From positions 682,001 through 746,000 of the forward strand of contig NZ_FOMK01000002.1 of the NCBI RefSeq assembly GCF_900112615.1: DNA of 64,000 bases. Reading direction: 5' to 3'. The notes beneath the pieces were generated by a model, which had not been told where the DNA came from, made no database searches, and saw only the letters and a list, made by a program, of their open reading frames with translations. The position numbers and the translations under genes are program-made. This document shows positions 1-9,899 of this stretch, piece after piece (within the stretch, counting starts at the first letter, position 1; every line of letters begins with the position of its first letter). Source of the DNA: Chitinophaga sp. CF118 (GTDB lineage Bacteria > Bacteroidota > Bacteroidia > Chitinophagales > Chitinophagaceae).

Positions 1-872
1 TACTGACGGCTGAAGATGATCTCACTACTGCTGGCACTTGCATTAATGAACAGTTTACTATAATCTGCTGCCAGGGCATACTGGTTCATATCCATTACTA
101 CCTTAGCCGCAGCCGCAGCATCTGCCCATGTACCAACATTATATAATGGACTTGCAGCATATAGTAGTAAGCGGGACTTCAATGCCAGCGCAGCACCTTT
201 AGTAGCCCTACCCTGCTGCCAGTTACCATCATTTACCTGTGGCAGGAAATAAGCAGCAGAATCCAATTCGGCCACTGCGTATTTAATACAATCTGCCAGG
301 GATGATTTGACAAATAAGGAAGGATCTGTCAGATTATTTTCAAGGGCATATACTGTATCTTTCACCAATACTACTCCTCCATAATTACGGATCAGGTCCT
401 GGTAACGGTATGCACGGATAAAATGCAATTCACCTCTTAGTCTGTTCTTCAACTGGTCACTCATCTGCACCTTTCCGATGATACTTAATCCATAATTACA
501 TTCACGGATACTGCGATAACTTCTTCCCCAGATGGTACCGGCGATACCTGTGTTTTCAGGTGCCAGCAGACCCTTTTGTATGAGCCAGGTATTATCATCA
601 TTGTTGTAGATAGATTCGTCGGTAACAGAACTCCACATAGCATATTCAAAACCTCTTCCGAAGCCGGGGTTAGTACCTTCTCCTTCTTTATCCTGTAGCT
701 TAATACTCATGTAACGGTTGAGCACATAGTCCTGGAATAAAGCAGAATCTGCCGCTACGGCCACATCGGGTACCCTGTCTGTCGGTACGATATCAAGGTA
801 ATTCTTTTTACACGAGGTAAAGGTTCCTGCAGCTGCAAGCGCCAGAAAGTATATAATATTTTTAGTTTTCAT
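1..872 (-). CDS. SusD/RagB-like outer-membrane lipoprotein, partial (C-terminus beyond window)
   Basis: The first about 290 residues of a SusD-family glycan-binding lipoprotein are visible; the gene runs off the left edge. The ATG at 870-872 lies 19 bases after the SusC stop. The protein starts with a signal sequence and a lipobox ending in TFTSC followed by KKNYLD, typical of SusD. The TPR-like N-terminal region follows, with the usual stretch FIRAYRYQDLIRNYGG and later GAALALKSRLLLYAASP. In this family the protein caps the SusC barrel on the cell surface and captures oligosaccharide. Tight spacing and shared strand place it in one operon with SusC. The substrate cannot be read from the fragment. 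Confidence 0.93.
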   Translation of the reverse strand, partial: MKTKNIIYFLALAAAGTFTSCKKNYLDIVPTDRVPDVAVAADSALFQDYVLNRYMSIKLQDKEGEGTNPGFGRGFEYAMWSSVTDESIYNNDDNTWLIQKGLLAPENTGIAGTIWGRSYRSIRECNYGLSIIGKVQMSDQLKNRLRGELHFIRAYRYQDLIRNYGGVVLVKDTVYALENNLTDPSLFVKSSLADCIKYAVAELDSAAYFLPQVNDGNWQQGRATKGAALALKSRLLLYAASPLYNVGTWADAAAAAKVVMDMNQYALAADYSKLFINASASSSEIIFSRQ

Positions 873-891
873 TGCTGGAATTTTTACGGTA

Positions 892-3800
892 TTAAAACTT
901 AACATTCACGCCCACATTTACAATACGCTGTTGCGGATAAAACTGTCCGGTAGTGCTGTACTGTCCACTGTTGCTGCTACCTTCCGGATCATAATCTTTC
1001 ACCTTTGTAACGGTAAACAGGTTAAAAGCGTTGGCATATACCCGTAGTCCGGCTATTTTAGCCCTTGATAAGATATCCGCGTTGATCGTGTATCCCAGTT
1101 CCACGTTCTTGAGGCGCAGGAAAGAAGCATTATTGAGCCAGAAACTATTGGTATATAGTCCACCGTTGATGGAAGAAGAAGCCCTGTCATCTACCCTTGG
1201 GTAGCTGCCATTAACATTGGTAGGGCTCCAGCGGTTATTCGCCCAGCTGCTGTAGAAATTACCGATGGTACCGGATTCGGGGAGCACATACTGGCTCACG
1301 CGTGTTTGTCCGGAAAATACGATTGACAGGTCAATTCCTTTATAATCTGCTCCCATCACAATACCATACATGATTTCAGGGATGTTGCCATATTTTGTCC
1401 TTGTCTGATCATCAGCGGTAATTTTGCCATCTTTGTTATAATCCTCGTAGATCAGGTCTCCCAGTTGTGCACCTGTTACATGTGGATATTTAGCTAAATC
1501 CTCTGCTGTTCTGAAGATACCAATTGCATTATACAACAGGTAAGAATTGAGTGGTTTGCCGGTTTTTGCCTGGTAAGACAATGTACCTGCCGCTTCATCT
1601 ATGAAAACGACTTTGCTTTTAGCATAAGTAATGTTACCATTGATATTATAGTGAATGCCGTTGCTGGTAGTATTGTTATAACCCAGCGTAGCTTCTATCC
1701 CGTTGCTGTTTACCTTTCCGATATTTTCTGAAGGTACAAGCGGATCGCTACCATTTGGATTTACGATACCGGACACCTGTGGAATGGAGGCATTCCGTTG
1801 TGTAAGGATATCAGTACGTTTCTGCTGGAAGTAAATAAACTCTGCAGTGAAATGCTGTAAAAACTGCATGTTCATCCCCAGATCTAATTTCTTCGATCTT
1901 TCCCAGGTAATATTAGGATTACCAAGTTTGGTAAGATCGATACCAGGATGTACTGCAGAACCGATGACATACTGATTATTGAAAGAATAATTGTCGAAGT
2001 ACTGGAACAGGCCTACATTATCATTCCCCAGGGAACCATAAGAACCTCTCAGTTTCAGGTCATTAATAAAGGTGACAGATTTGAACCATTCTTCCTGGGA
2101 AATACGCCAGCCCACAGATACAGATGGGAAGAAGCCATATTGTTTCCCTGAGGGGAAGGTAGATGATCCATCAATACGTGCCTGCGCTTCCAACAGGTAT
2201 TTTTCCTGGTAGTTGTATGCCAACCGGCCGAAATAACTCTTTCTGGTAAAGTTGTAACTGTTACCTGAATTATTTTTATCAGTAGCCGCTGCACCTCCCT
2301 GTGATAATTCCGGTGTTTGTACAGAAGGGAAATTCATCCTGTAAGCACCTAAACTATCCTGGGTAGTTTTGCTCTGTTCGTATGCGATAAAAGCATTGAT
2401 GTTATGTTTGCCAAACTGGCGCGCATAATTCAGTTTGATATTGGAGGTAAGTAAAGCCCTGTTGAGCTGACCTTCCGACAGGGTAGCCGCACCATTAGAA
2501 CCGCCCACCACTACTTTATTATAAGTATTGGACGACTGATCAAAATTATATACAGAATAAGGTTTGCCAAATGATTTAGCAAAGCTCCATGATTTATCAA
2601 TAGAGAAGAATCCATCGAGGAACAGTCCTTCAATTGCAGGGATCTCATAACGACCTTTCAGGATGCCATTAAATACCTGGGTAGGGTTGCGGTTATAACC
2701 ACCTATATCAGTTACCTGCATTACTGGATTGTTATTCTCGATACCGGAAGTAGGCAATCCATTCGGATAACGTGCAGCCACCGTTGGGTAAGCACGGTAG
2801 ATACCGCGGAAGATATCACCTGCACTTGTTTGAGAATAAAGACGGTCTTCCTGGCGGCCTGACAAATAAAGGCCTACTTTTAAACGTTTGGTAACATCAG
2901 CATCGATATTTGACCGGAAATTGTATTGATGATAATCGGTCACCCCATGCTTGTACAAACCATCCTGTGATATCATCCCCAGGGATACGAAATATTTTAC
3001 TGCTTCGTTACCACCATTTACAGAAAGACTGTGCTGATTCTGGAGTGCAACTTTTTTCAAAGTTTCCTTTTCCCAGTTTGTGTTCGGATAGTGCAAGGGA
3101 TCAGAACCGTCTTTGAATTTCTGGATCTGATCGGCAGTATAGAACTGGTTCAAGCCACCAGCAGGTTTATCATAATACTGGATTTCGTTCATGATGGTAG
3201 CATAAGTAGCTGCATCCGCCATGTGAGGTAACCTGGTGGGAGAAGAAAATCCCTGGTTAAAGCTATAGTTGATGGAAGGCTTGCCCGTTTTACCCCGTTT
3301 GGTGGTTACGAGTATTACCCCATTAGCTGCACGACTACCATAAACTGCCGCTGATGCATCTTTCAGCACGCTGATACTTTCAATATCATTAGGATCAAGC
3401 CTTTCCAAACCACCTATTTGTCCTGGCACTCCATCCACTACGACCAATACATCATTGTTGCCGGTAGTTGCCAATCCGCGAATAGAAATAGTGGAACCAT
3501 CATATCCCGGTTCACCTGAGCGGTTATTAGCGATCACCCCGGAGAAACGGCCAGACAGTGCATTGGAAACATTCGCCTGAGGACTTTTTACCAGATCAGC
3601 ACCTTTTACCACAGAAATAGACCCTGTAAGGGTAGCTTTTTTCTGAGTGCCATATCCCACTACCACTACTTCGTTCACATTCTGGCTAACAGAAGTCATC
3701 GACACACTAACCGGAGAGGCGCTTTTAACAGCTATTTCCTGTGCAGTGTAAGAGATGTGGTTGAAGATCAGGGTATCACCAATAGCCGCCGAAACGGTAA

Positions 3801-4011
3801 ATTTCCCTTCACCATTAGTTAATGTACCCTGATTGGTTCCTTTTACCCTGACACTCACGCCGGGTACGGCCTCTTTCCCTTCGGTCACTTTACCGGTAAT
3901 ATTTAATTTTTGTGCCTGCAATCCGAGTACTGGGAGCAGGAAGAGAAGAATCATTAGCAATGATTGTCGCCGTGATATTAAACACACGGCCGCTGATAAG
4001 CTCTTTTTCAT
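892..4011 (-). CDS. SusC/RagA-type TonB-dependent outer-membrane transporter
   Basis: About 1039 residues, a normal SusC length. In order: a signal peptide ending near LQAQ, a carboxypeptidase-regulatory-like domain (about 36-110, ITGKVTEGKEAVPGVSV), the SusC motif VNEVVVVGYGTQKKATLTG, a plug (about 120-230, with SIRG and VLVVVDGVPG) and a long beta barrel ending in an aromatic/hydrophobic strand, VNVGVNVKF. It imports oligosaccharides with TonB energy. An ATG three codons upstream (4020) is possible, but the AAGGA sequence directly abuts that codon and lies 9 bases before the ATG at 4011, so I prefer 4011. It is followed by SusD and preceded by a hybrid two-component regulator on the same strand, a standard polysaccharide-utilisation arrangement. 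Confidence 0.95.
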   Translation of the reverse strand: MKKSLSAAVCLISRRQSLLMILLFLLPVLGLQAQKLNITGKVTEGKEAVPGVSVRVKGTNQGTLTNGEGKFTVSAAIGDTLIFNHISYTAQEIAVKSASPVSVSMTSVSQNVNEVVVVGYGTQKKATLTGSISVVKGADLVKSPQANVSNALSGRFSGVIANNRSGEPGYDGSTISIRGLATTGNNDVLVVVDGVPGQIGGLERLDPNDIESISVLKDASAAVYGSRAANGVILVTTKRGKTGKPSINYSFNQGFSSPTRLPHMADAATYATIMNEIQYYDKPAGGLNQFYTADQIQKFKDGSDPLHYPNTNWEKETLKKVALQNQHSLSVNGGNEAVKYFVSLGMISQDGLYKHGVTDYHQYNFRSNIDADVTKRLKVGLYLSGRQEDRLYSQTSAGDIFRGIYRAYPTVAARYPNGLPTSGIENNNPVMQVTDIGGYNRNPTQVFNGILKGRYEIPAIEGLFLDGFFSIDKSWSFAKSFGKPYSVYNFDQSSNTYNKVVVGGSNGAATLSEGQLNRALLTSNIKLNYARQFGKHNINAFIAYEQSKTTQDSLGAYRMNFPSVQTPELSQGGAAATDKNNSGNSYNFTRKSYFGRLAYNYQEKYLLEAQARIDGSSTFPSGKQYGFFPSVSVGWRISQEEWFKSVTFINDLKLRGSYGSLGNDNVGLFQYFDNYSFNNQYVIGSAVHPGIDLTKLGNPNITWERSKKLDLGMNMQFLQHFTAEFIYFQQKRTDILTQRNASIPQVSGIVNPNGSDPLVPSENIGKVNSNGIEATLGYNNTTSNGIHYNINGNITYAKSKVVFIDEAAGTLSYQAKTGKPLNSYLLYNAIGIFRTAEDLAKYPHVTGAQLGDLIYEDYNKDGKITADDQTRTKYGNIPEIMYGIVMGADYKGIDLSIVFSGQTRVSQYVLPESGTIGNFYSSWANNRWSPTNVNGSYPRVDDRASSSINGGLYTNSFWLNNASFLRLKNVELGYTINADILSRAKIAGLRVYANAFNLFTVTKVKDYDPEGSSNSGQYSTTGQFYPQQRIVNVGVNVKF

Positions 4012-4136
4012 AACGGGCATTCCTTTTAAATTGATAACAAGTTGGTTACGCTACATTTACGTGGTAATCTGGCTGTAAATTAGGGGGATAAAAACGACCT
4101 GGAGAGGGGGTAAATCATTTAAATGAGGGGGTAAAA

Positions 4137-7100
4137 TCATATTTCACCCCTTATTACATTCAAATCCTGATTAAAAGAATGTCGGTATTTTTTTACATAA
4201 TCCGACGGATTCATTCCGAACAGTTTAAAGAATTGTTCCCTGAAGTATTTGACATCCCCTATGCCCACTTCAAATGCTGCCTGATTGATGGTATAATTTC
4301 CCTTTAGCATTAGTACAGCCGCTCTCCTTAACCGGATAAAGCGGATAAAGGCATTAACAGTTTGCCCCGATATGGATTTCACCTTCTTATATAAACTGGA
4401 ATGGCTCATGCCTATAGCCTGCGTAAATGTTTTAATGGAGAAATCCTCATTTCCAAGATTAGCCTCTACAATATCTATACATTGTTTTAGGAAATGCTGG
4501 TATTCAGCCGGTACCTTTACATAACTTTGCTTCAGAGTGATGCTTTCCAGGAAGTATTGCCGGAGCAGATTCCTGTTTTTTATTATGGTTTGTACTTTTA
4601 CCAACAGCAGGTCACGGTCAAAAGGTTTGGTAATGTAGTCATCCGCTCCCCCTTCAATTCCTTTTAACCGGGTATCGGCAGAAGATGCCGATGTAAGCAG
4701 GATCACAGGAATATGACTGATGGCCTCCGTCTGTTTGATCTTCGTGCATAACTCAACCCCATCCATACCCTCCATCTGGATATCGCTGATTACCAGGTCC
4801 GGCATATATTGTTGTACCGCAGCAAAGCCCTCCGTGCCGTTATCAGCCTCATAAACAATGTATTTATCTATAAACAGCTGCTGCAGGTAGTGTCTGATCT
4901 CAGCATTATCGTCAATTAACAGGATGGAGCGCTTTTCTGTAATCAGCTCAACAGGAGGTAATGATTCTACCGGTTTACTGTAAACATCTTCTATCAGCTC
5001 CTCCAGCAAACCGGACTTACTCCCGGGATCTACTGTTAGCAATGCAGGATCCAGGTGCTCCGTCCCTGTTTTTAACCGGATCAGGAAAGTAGTGCCCTCG
5101 TTTATCTGGCTGGACCAGGTAACGGTGCCTTCATGCTTTTCAACGAAATGTTTCACCAGGTAAAGGCCTATCCCGAATCCGGACTTATTACTATCGGCCT
5201 GCTGGAACTTTTCAAAAATCTTATCTCCCATATTAGCCTGAATACCCGAGCCACTGTCTTTAAGCATAATCTCCACTTCACTATTAATATGGCGGATCTT
5301 ACAAAGGATCTCTCCCCCGTCCGGAGTAAACTTGAAGGCATTTGAGAGCAGATTGAAAAGTGCTATCTCAATTTTTTCATAATCGGCATAAATGTCTATA
5401 TGCTCATTCTCATATATGAACTGATAATTAATATGTCTTGTAGCAGCCTGCTGGGTGAAACAAAGGAACACTTCATTACATAAGGCTACCAGGTCCAGCT
5501 TTGTAATTTTAAGCCGGTCCCCCTCACTATCAGCTTTACGGAAAAGCAGTAGTTGATCTACCAGGCTAAGTAGCCTCCGGGCATTCCGGTATACCACACC
5601 AAGATTTTCATTATCCTTTAACTCTTTGAGCGGGTTTATAATTAATGTCAATGGTGTTCTGAACTCATGTGAGATATTGGTAAAGAAAGACAGCTTTCTT
5701 TCATTGATCTCTTTCTCTTTTTCATTTTCCAGGTGCGCAAGCTTAATTTCATATTTCAGCCTTTCCTGCCGGGACCGGTATTGAGTAAAGAGATAAATAC
5801 CGAGCAATACAAAGGCCACATATAACCCGTAAGCCCACCATGTTCTGTACCAGGGTGGCAGGATAATGATCCTCAGCAACCGGATCTCTTCCCCCCATTG
5901 CCCATCCGGATTGGTGGCTTTTATTTTAAAGGTATAATCCCCTTCCTGCAGACGGGTATAATTGGCCGTCCGGGCTTCTCCCGAATAGTTCCACATCTTA
6001 TCCCAACCATCCAGCAGGTATGCATAACTAATCTTATCGGGCGAAGAGTATTCAAGGGCTACAAAATCCAGGGAAACGGCTGCTTTATTATAAGGAATCC
6101 TTAATTCATGTACATTTTCCAGGGATCTTTCAGAAACGTAGGTATCGTTTTGTTCTACTGGTATATTATTGATCCGGATACCTGTCAGGAAAACCGGGGA
6201 AAATCTATTCCGTTCATAAATACTATCCGGATAAAAGATGTTGAATCCTTTGATGCCTCCGAACATAAATTCGCCCGATGTCAGCTTTAAGGCAGCATTA
6301 AAAGCGAATTGATTACTTTGGAGTCCGTCGGATTGGGAAAAGTTTCTGCTGGTGCGATGAACTGGATCAAACCTGGCCAGCCCGTTAAAGGTACTCAGCC
6401 ATAGGTAGCCCTTATTGTCTTCCAGTAAGCGGAGAATGGAATTACCAGGTAGGCCGTCTGCATCCGTAAAACGGATAAATTTACCGGACTGTGTATTGAA
6501 CAGAAGTAATCCGCCTTCTGTACCCACCCATAGATTTCCCCGTTGATCTTCATGAATGGTACGAACAGTATAACCAATGGGATAAATCCGGTGTTTCTTA
6601 TTAACTCGGTCAATCTTCACCAGGGAAGAATAATTACCTCCCCATATATTCCCTTTACGATCTTCTGCCAGGCATTGAATATTAACCAGGCTTTTATCGA
6701 ACAGCTCAAACTTATCTGTATTCCGGTTAAACAGGTACAACGTACCATTGTTGGTAGTACTAGCCCAGATATTTTTCTGAGCATCTTCATAAATGATCCA
6801 GAGATTATTTTCTTCAGCATTCGTGAATGGATTGAAACACCTGAAATGATCAAATCCATCGGTCTGTTTGTTGTACCGGTTGATTCCCCCAAACCAGGTA
6901 GCTACCCAAAGATCACCGTGGGAATCGTGCAGAATACCGGTAATAAAATTACTGCTGATAGAATTTTTCACCGCAGGATTTAAAGTATAATCCTTTACAG
7001 TATTGGTTTCCCGGTTCCAGAGTTTCAGCCCGCCGCCATCTGTACCAATCCAGATATTCTTCCCTTCTCCCTCACAGAAAGAAAGGATAAAATTATTGAC

Positions 7101-8102
7101 GCCACCATTGTTAAAAGCATGTTGTTCGAATAAGTTCTGCCTGGGTTCAATAATGTTCACCCCACCCCTAAGCGTACCGATCCATTTCCGGCCTTCCCTG
7201 TCCTCATAAATAGAGTACACAGAATTACTACTCAGTGGTTGTTTGTTGTGAACCGCCTTATTATTATTCACCAGGAAGATGCCGTTGCCATCCGATGCCA
7301 CCCAGATCTCTCCCTGTTTGTCTACGCAGAGGTTAACAATTTTACAACTTTGCTCCAGGTAGTTGGGGGAGAAAGTATGATCGAATTTGAAAAGTCCCTG
7401 GTCTGTCCCCAGCCACAGATGACCATTTCTATCGAATTTCAGGCAGTTGGCCCACTTTATTTCTGTGTTGATAATGGTAATAGTCCGGGTGCGACAATCA
7501 TACCTGCACAGTCCTATATCCTGGGCAAATATCCAGGCAGCAGTACTATCTATATCATAGTCAATAGCAGTAACCTCGTAATTTGTGCTTTTCCCAATCG
7601 GGATCTTCCGGCCGGTATTGGGATTCCCTTCAAAAAGCAACAGTCCGTTGTTTTCTGACCCTACCAGGATGATCCCACCTTTCCCAGCCTTAATAATATG
7701 GATATTGCCTTCAACGGTTTTACCGGTAGCAGCATACCTGGCGGGAGAGAAATGTTCATTCAGGGGATTAAAAATGCTCAATCCCTTGCGTCCACCTATC
7801 CATAGCCGGTAATTGGCATCACCTTCAATTGTATAAATTCCGTTATCTAAAAGAGAAGTGGTATCCCCTATCTTATTCCTGTATATTTTACATTTGTACC
7901 CATCGTAACGGTTGAGCCCATCATAGGTACCGAACCACATAAAGCCTTTATAGTCCTGATATACATTGACAACCGCATTATTAGACAACCCGTCTTCTAT
8001 GCCCAGATACCTCACAGGATACCCGGTAGCAAAAAGACCATTTGTAATAATGATCAATAATGCAAGCATTGTTCCTGTTCCCTTTATCCCCATACTCTCC
8101 AT
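4137..8102 (-). CDS. Hybrid two-component system sensor/regulator (propeller, histidine kinase, receiver, AraC HTH)
   Basis: About 1321 residues from the ATG at 8102. That start places a signal-like hydrophobic segment (TMLALLIIITNGLFATG) at the N-terminus; an in-frame start at 8192 would add 30 non-hydrophobic residues and is less likely. Domains: about 14 two-component-propeller repeats (motifs such as LWIGG, MWFGTYDGLNRYDG), a Y_Y_Y domain (YLLDGWDKMWNYSG), a membrane segment near residue 755 (WWAYGLYVAFVLLGIYLF), HisKA with ISHEFRTPLT near 811, HATPase (NLLSNAFKFTP, DSGSGIQ), a receiver with phospho-acceptor in VISDIQMEGMDG near 1106, and a C-terminal AraC helix-turn-helix. Such proteins sense a periplasmic oligosaccharide and activate the adjacent susCD, which lies 125 bases downstream on the same strand. 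Confidence 0.95.
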   Translation of the reverse strand: MESMGIKGTGTMLALLIIITNGLFATGYPVRYLGIEDGLSNNAVVNVYQDYKGFMWFGTYDGLNRYDGYKCKIYRNKIGDTTSLLDNGIYTIEGDANYRLWIGGRKGLSIFNPLNEHFSPARYAATGKTVEGNIHIIKAGKGGIILVGSENNGLLLFEGNPNTGRKIPIGKSTNYEVTAIDYDIDSTAAWIFAQDIGLCRYDCRTRTITIINTEIKWANCLKFDRNGHLWLGTDQGLFKFDHTFSPNYLEQSCKIVNLCVDKQGEIWVASDGNGIFLVNNNKAVHNKQPLSSNSVYSIYEDREGRKWIGTLRGGVNIIEPRQNLFEQHAFNNGGVNNFILSFCEGEGKNIWIGTDGGGLKLWNRETNTVKDYTLNPAVKNSISSNFITGILHDSHGDLWVATWFGGINRYNKQTDGFDHFRCFNPFTNAEENNLWIIYEDAQKNIWASTTNNGTLYLFNRNTDKFELFDKSLVNIQCLAEDRKGNIWGGNYSSLVKIDRVNKKHRIYPIGYTVRTIHEDQRGNLWVGTEGGLLLFNTQSGKFIRFTDADGLPGNSILRLLEDNKGYLWLSTFNGLARFDPVHRTSRNFSQSDGLQSNQFAFNAALKLTSGEFMFGGIKGFNIFYPDSIYERNRFSPVFLTGIRINNIPVEQNDTYVSERSLENVHELRIPYNKAAVSLDFVALEYSSPDKISYAYLLDGWDKMWNYSGEARTANYTRLQEGDYTFKIKATNPDGQWGEEIRLLRIIILPPWYRTWWAYGLYVAFVLLGIYLFTQYRSRQERLKYEIKLAHLENEKEKEINERKLSFFTNISHEFRTPLTLIINPLKELKDNENLGVVYRNARRLLSLVDQLLLFRKADSEGDRLKITKLDLVALCNEVFLCFTQQAATRHINYQFIYENEHIDIYADYEKIEIALFNLLSNAFKFTPDGGEILCKIRHINSEVEIMLKDSGSGIQANMGDKIFEKFQQADSNKSGFGIGLYLVKHFVEKHEGTVTWSSQINEGTTFLIRLKTGTEHLDPALLTVDPGSKSGLLEELIEDVYSKPVESLPPVELITEKRSILLIDDNAEIRHYLQQLFIDKYIVYEADNGTEGFAAVQQYMPDLVISDIQMEGMDGVELCTKIKQTEAISHIPVILLTSASSADTRLKGIEGGADDYITKPFDRDLLLVKVQTIIKNRNLLRQYFLESITLKQSYVKVPAEYQHFLKQCIDIVEANLGNEDFSIKTFTQAIGMSHSSLYKKVKSISGQTVNAFIRFIRLRRAAVLMLKGNYTINQAAFEVGIGDVKYFREQFFKLFGMNPSDYVKKYRHSFNQDLNVIRGEI

Positions 8103-8202
8103 TTGAAAGGCGAAATATAGTAACTTTTTTTTTGTTGAATAATATTCCGGGCACAAATTCTGCTGCACCTTAATATCTACAACACTTAACATAATTTATA
8201 CA

Positions 8203-8233
8203 TTGACAACCGGGCAGATCATGGATAGTTTTG
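8203..8233 (+). promoter_or_regulatory. Bacteroidota-type promoter of the esterase gene
   Basis: TTG at 8203-8205, a 20-base spacer and TAGTTTTG at 8226-8233 match the Bacteroidota primary-sigma consensus TTG-N19/20-TAnnTTTG. Initiation would fall near 8239, about 15 bases before the ATG at 8254. Confidence 0.6.
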
Positions 8234-8253
8234 TATCCTCTTAAATTAGATAT

Positions 8254-9291
8254 ATGAACATTCCAAAGATTGCACTGCTAATTTTCTCATTATTATTCAC
8301 CTTTCAAAACCCAGAAACCATGGCACAAGCCCTCGATTATGCAACTGACCCACATTTGGTTAAAGCTGTAAAAGATTTTTTAAAGCCGTTAAACGGAGGA
8401 GGCCCTCCGGTAGAAAGTATGGATAAAGTTGCCGCTCGCAACGTACTTACAGGCGCCCAACAAGCATTTAAAGTAGATCTTTCCGGTATTGAAGAATCAG
8501 AAAAGACCATTACTTCTGAAGGTTATACTGTGAAGCTGAATATTGTTCGTCCACAGGGCGCTAAAGGTAAATTACCCGTATTCATCTTTATTCATGGCGG
8601 TGGCTGGATACTGGGCGATTTCCCTACACATAAAAGGATGGTGCGCGACCTGGTAGTATTATCTGGTTATGCAGCCGTATTTGTTAACTACACGCCTTCT
8701 CCGGAAGCACATTACCCACAGGCCATTAATGAAATCTATGCTGCTACAAAATGGGTAGCTGCTCATGGAGATGAGATTAATGTAGATGGCAAAAACCTGG
8801 CGGTAGTAGGCAACAGCGTAGGTGGTAACATGACAGCCGTAACTGGTTTAATGGCGAAAGACAAGAAAGGTCCTGAAATCAAATTACTGATTATGATGTG
8901 GCCGATTGTAGATGCCAACTTTGACACTGAATCTTACAAGTTGTATGGTGCACAACGTTTCCTCACTACTCCATTAATGAAATGGATGTATGATCAGTAT
9001 ACTACCGATCCTAAACAACGAAAAGAAATTTATGCATCACCATTACAGGCTACAACAGAACAGTTAAAAGGATTACCACCTGTATTAATTCAGGTTGCTG
9101 AAAATGACATTCTGCGGGATGAAGGAGAAGCATTCGGCCGTAAGCTCGACGAAGCAGGTGTTACTGTAACCACAGTACGTTATAACGGTGTGATCCACGA
9201 TTTTGGATTGTTGAACGGATTAGCGGAACTACCGGCAACAAGGTCGTTGTTTGTACAAGCAGCAGCAGAGTTGAGGAAGTATCTTAAATAA
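8254..9291 (+). CDS. Secreted alpha/beta hydrolase (HSL-like esterase/lipase)
   Basis: 345 residues with an N-terminal signal peptide (hydrophobic MNIPKIALLIFSLLFTF, probable cleavage after MAQA). The oxyanion motif HGGGW is near residue 115. The nucleophile elbow GNSVGG has Ser near 188, the acid Asp is in ENDILRDEG near 284 and His is in GVIHDFG near 315, a complete triad of the hormone-sensitive-lipase family. It probably deacylates acyl or acetyl esters in the periplasm or outside the cell. It is divergent from the hybrid regulator and shares its upstream region, so it may serve the same glycan locus, for example by deacetylation; that link is inference. A hairpin terminator follows. Confidence 0.88.
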   Translation: MNIPKIALLIFSLLFTFQNPETMAQALDYATDPHLVKAVKDFLKPLNGGGPPVESMDKVAARNVLTGAQQAFKVDLSGIEESEKTITSEGYTVKLNIVRPQGAKGKLPVFIFIHGGGWILGDFPTHKRMVRDLVVLSGYAAVFVNYTPSPEAHYPQAINEIYAATKWVAAHGDEINVDGKNLAVVGNSVGGNMTAVTGLMAKDKKGPEIKLLIMMWPIVDANFDTESYKLYGAQRFLTTPLMKWMYDQYTTDPKQRKEIYASPLQATTEQLKGLPPVLIQVAENDILRDEGEAFGRKLDEAGVTVTTVRYNGVIHDFGLLNGLAELPATRSLFVQAAAELRKYLK

Positions 9292-9321
9292 TTGGGTGAC
9301 CAAAAGGTTTAGTTTGAATGG

Positions 9322-9367
9322 GGCGACTAAAAAGTGAGAGATCCTTTTTAGTTCGCCTCTTTTTTTT
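9322..9367 (+). terminator. Rho-independent terminator after the esterase
   Basis: Arms GGCGACTAAAAAG and CTTTTTAGTTCGCC pair with one bulge and are followed by a run of T, just downstream of the stop at 9291. Confidence 0.75.
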
Positions 9368-9418
9368 GATTAGTACCAGAGATACCAATAATCAGCCCGA
9401 CAGGAAAATCTTGCAATA

Positions 9419-9447
9419 AAAAAGCCTATTTATTAGGAACGGGCTTT
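9419..9447 (-). terminator. Terminator for the small repeated-gene operon
   Basis: Read on the minus strand, AAAGCC and GGCTTT flank a 15-base loop and are followed by TTTT, just after the stop of the last 62-residue gene at 9465. Confidence 0.55.
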
Positions 9448-9464
9448 CAATAAAATTGAATCGC

Positions 9465-9653
9465 TTACTCCGGTTCAAAACTTCTCCTTAATGCAGCCAT
9501 ACAAGCATCAGCCTGTTCTTTTGTTCTAACCATCAGGCCTAGTGCCGATCTGTTTCGTGCCTTTACTCTTATTATTTCCGGTTTACCCGTTATCCGGGCT
9601 TTTTCAGTCAAGGCATTAATTTTTTCGTCTATTTTTTCTCTTACATCTATCAT
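9465..9653 (-). CDS. 62-residue uncharacterised protein, tandem copy 1
   Basis: A basic, helical-looking protein of 62 residues with the core EKINALTEKARITGKPEI, then VKARNRS and RTKEQADACMAALRRSF. The family is not recognised. It is the last of three tandem related genes; copy 3 (9900-10088) shares an identical stretch of about 30 residues, including the DNA around it, whereas copy 2 is diverged and frameshifted. All three follow a DUF6934-like gene on the same strand and probably form one transcript ending at the hairpin at 9419-9447. No signal peptide or membrane segment is seen. A cytoplasmic partner of the upstream protein is conceivable, but nothing in the sequence proves it. Confidence 0.6.
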   Translation of the reverse strand: MIDVREKIDEKINALTEKARITGKPEIIRVKARNRSALGLMVRTKEQADACMAALRRSFEPE

Positions 9654-9685
9654 AATTGTGAATTTAATGTTTTATAGAATTTAGA

Positions 9686-9867
9686 TTACTCCAAATCAAA
9701 ACTTCTCCTTAAGTCGGCCATAAAAGCATCTGCCTGTTCTTTTGTTTTAATGATCTGGGCCAGTGATGATCTGTTACACGCCTTTACTCTTTTTTTTCTG
9801 GTATTCCGCATGTCCGGGCTTGTTCAATCAAGGCATTAGCCCTTTCTCGTACTTTTGGATCTATCAT
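9686..9867 (-). pseudogene. Frameshifted tandem copy 2 of the 62-residue gene
   Basis: From the ATG at 9867 the frame reads like its neighbours (MIDPKVRERANALIEQARTC, then GIPEKK) but stops within GAGTAA. A run of eight A stands where the sister copies have nine bases (AAATAATAA). Adding one base restores VKACNRSSLAQIIKTKEQAD and the terminal LRRSFDLE. The copy is therefore inactivated, or the homopolymer was miscounted during sequencing. Confidence 0.7.
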
Positions 9868-9899
9868 AATTGTAAACTTAATGTTACATCGAATTTAGA

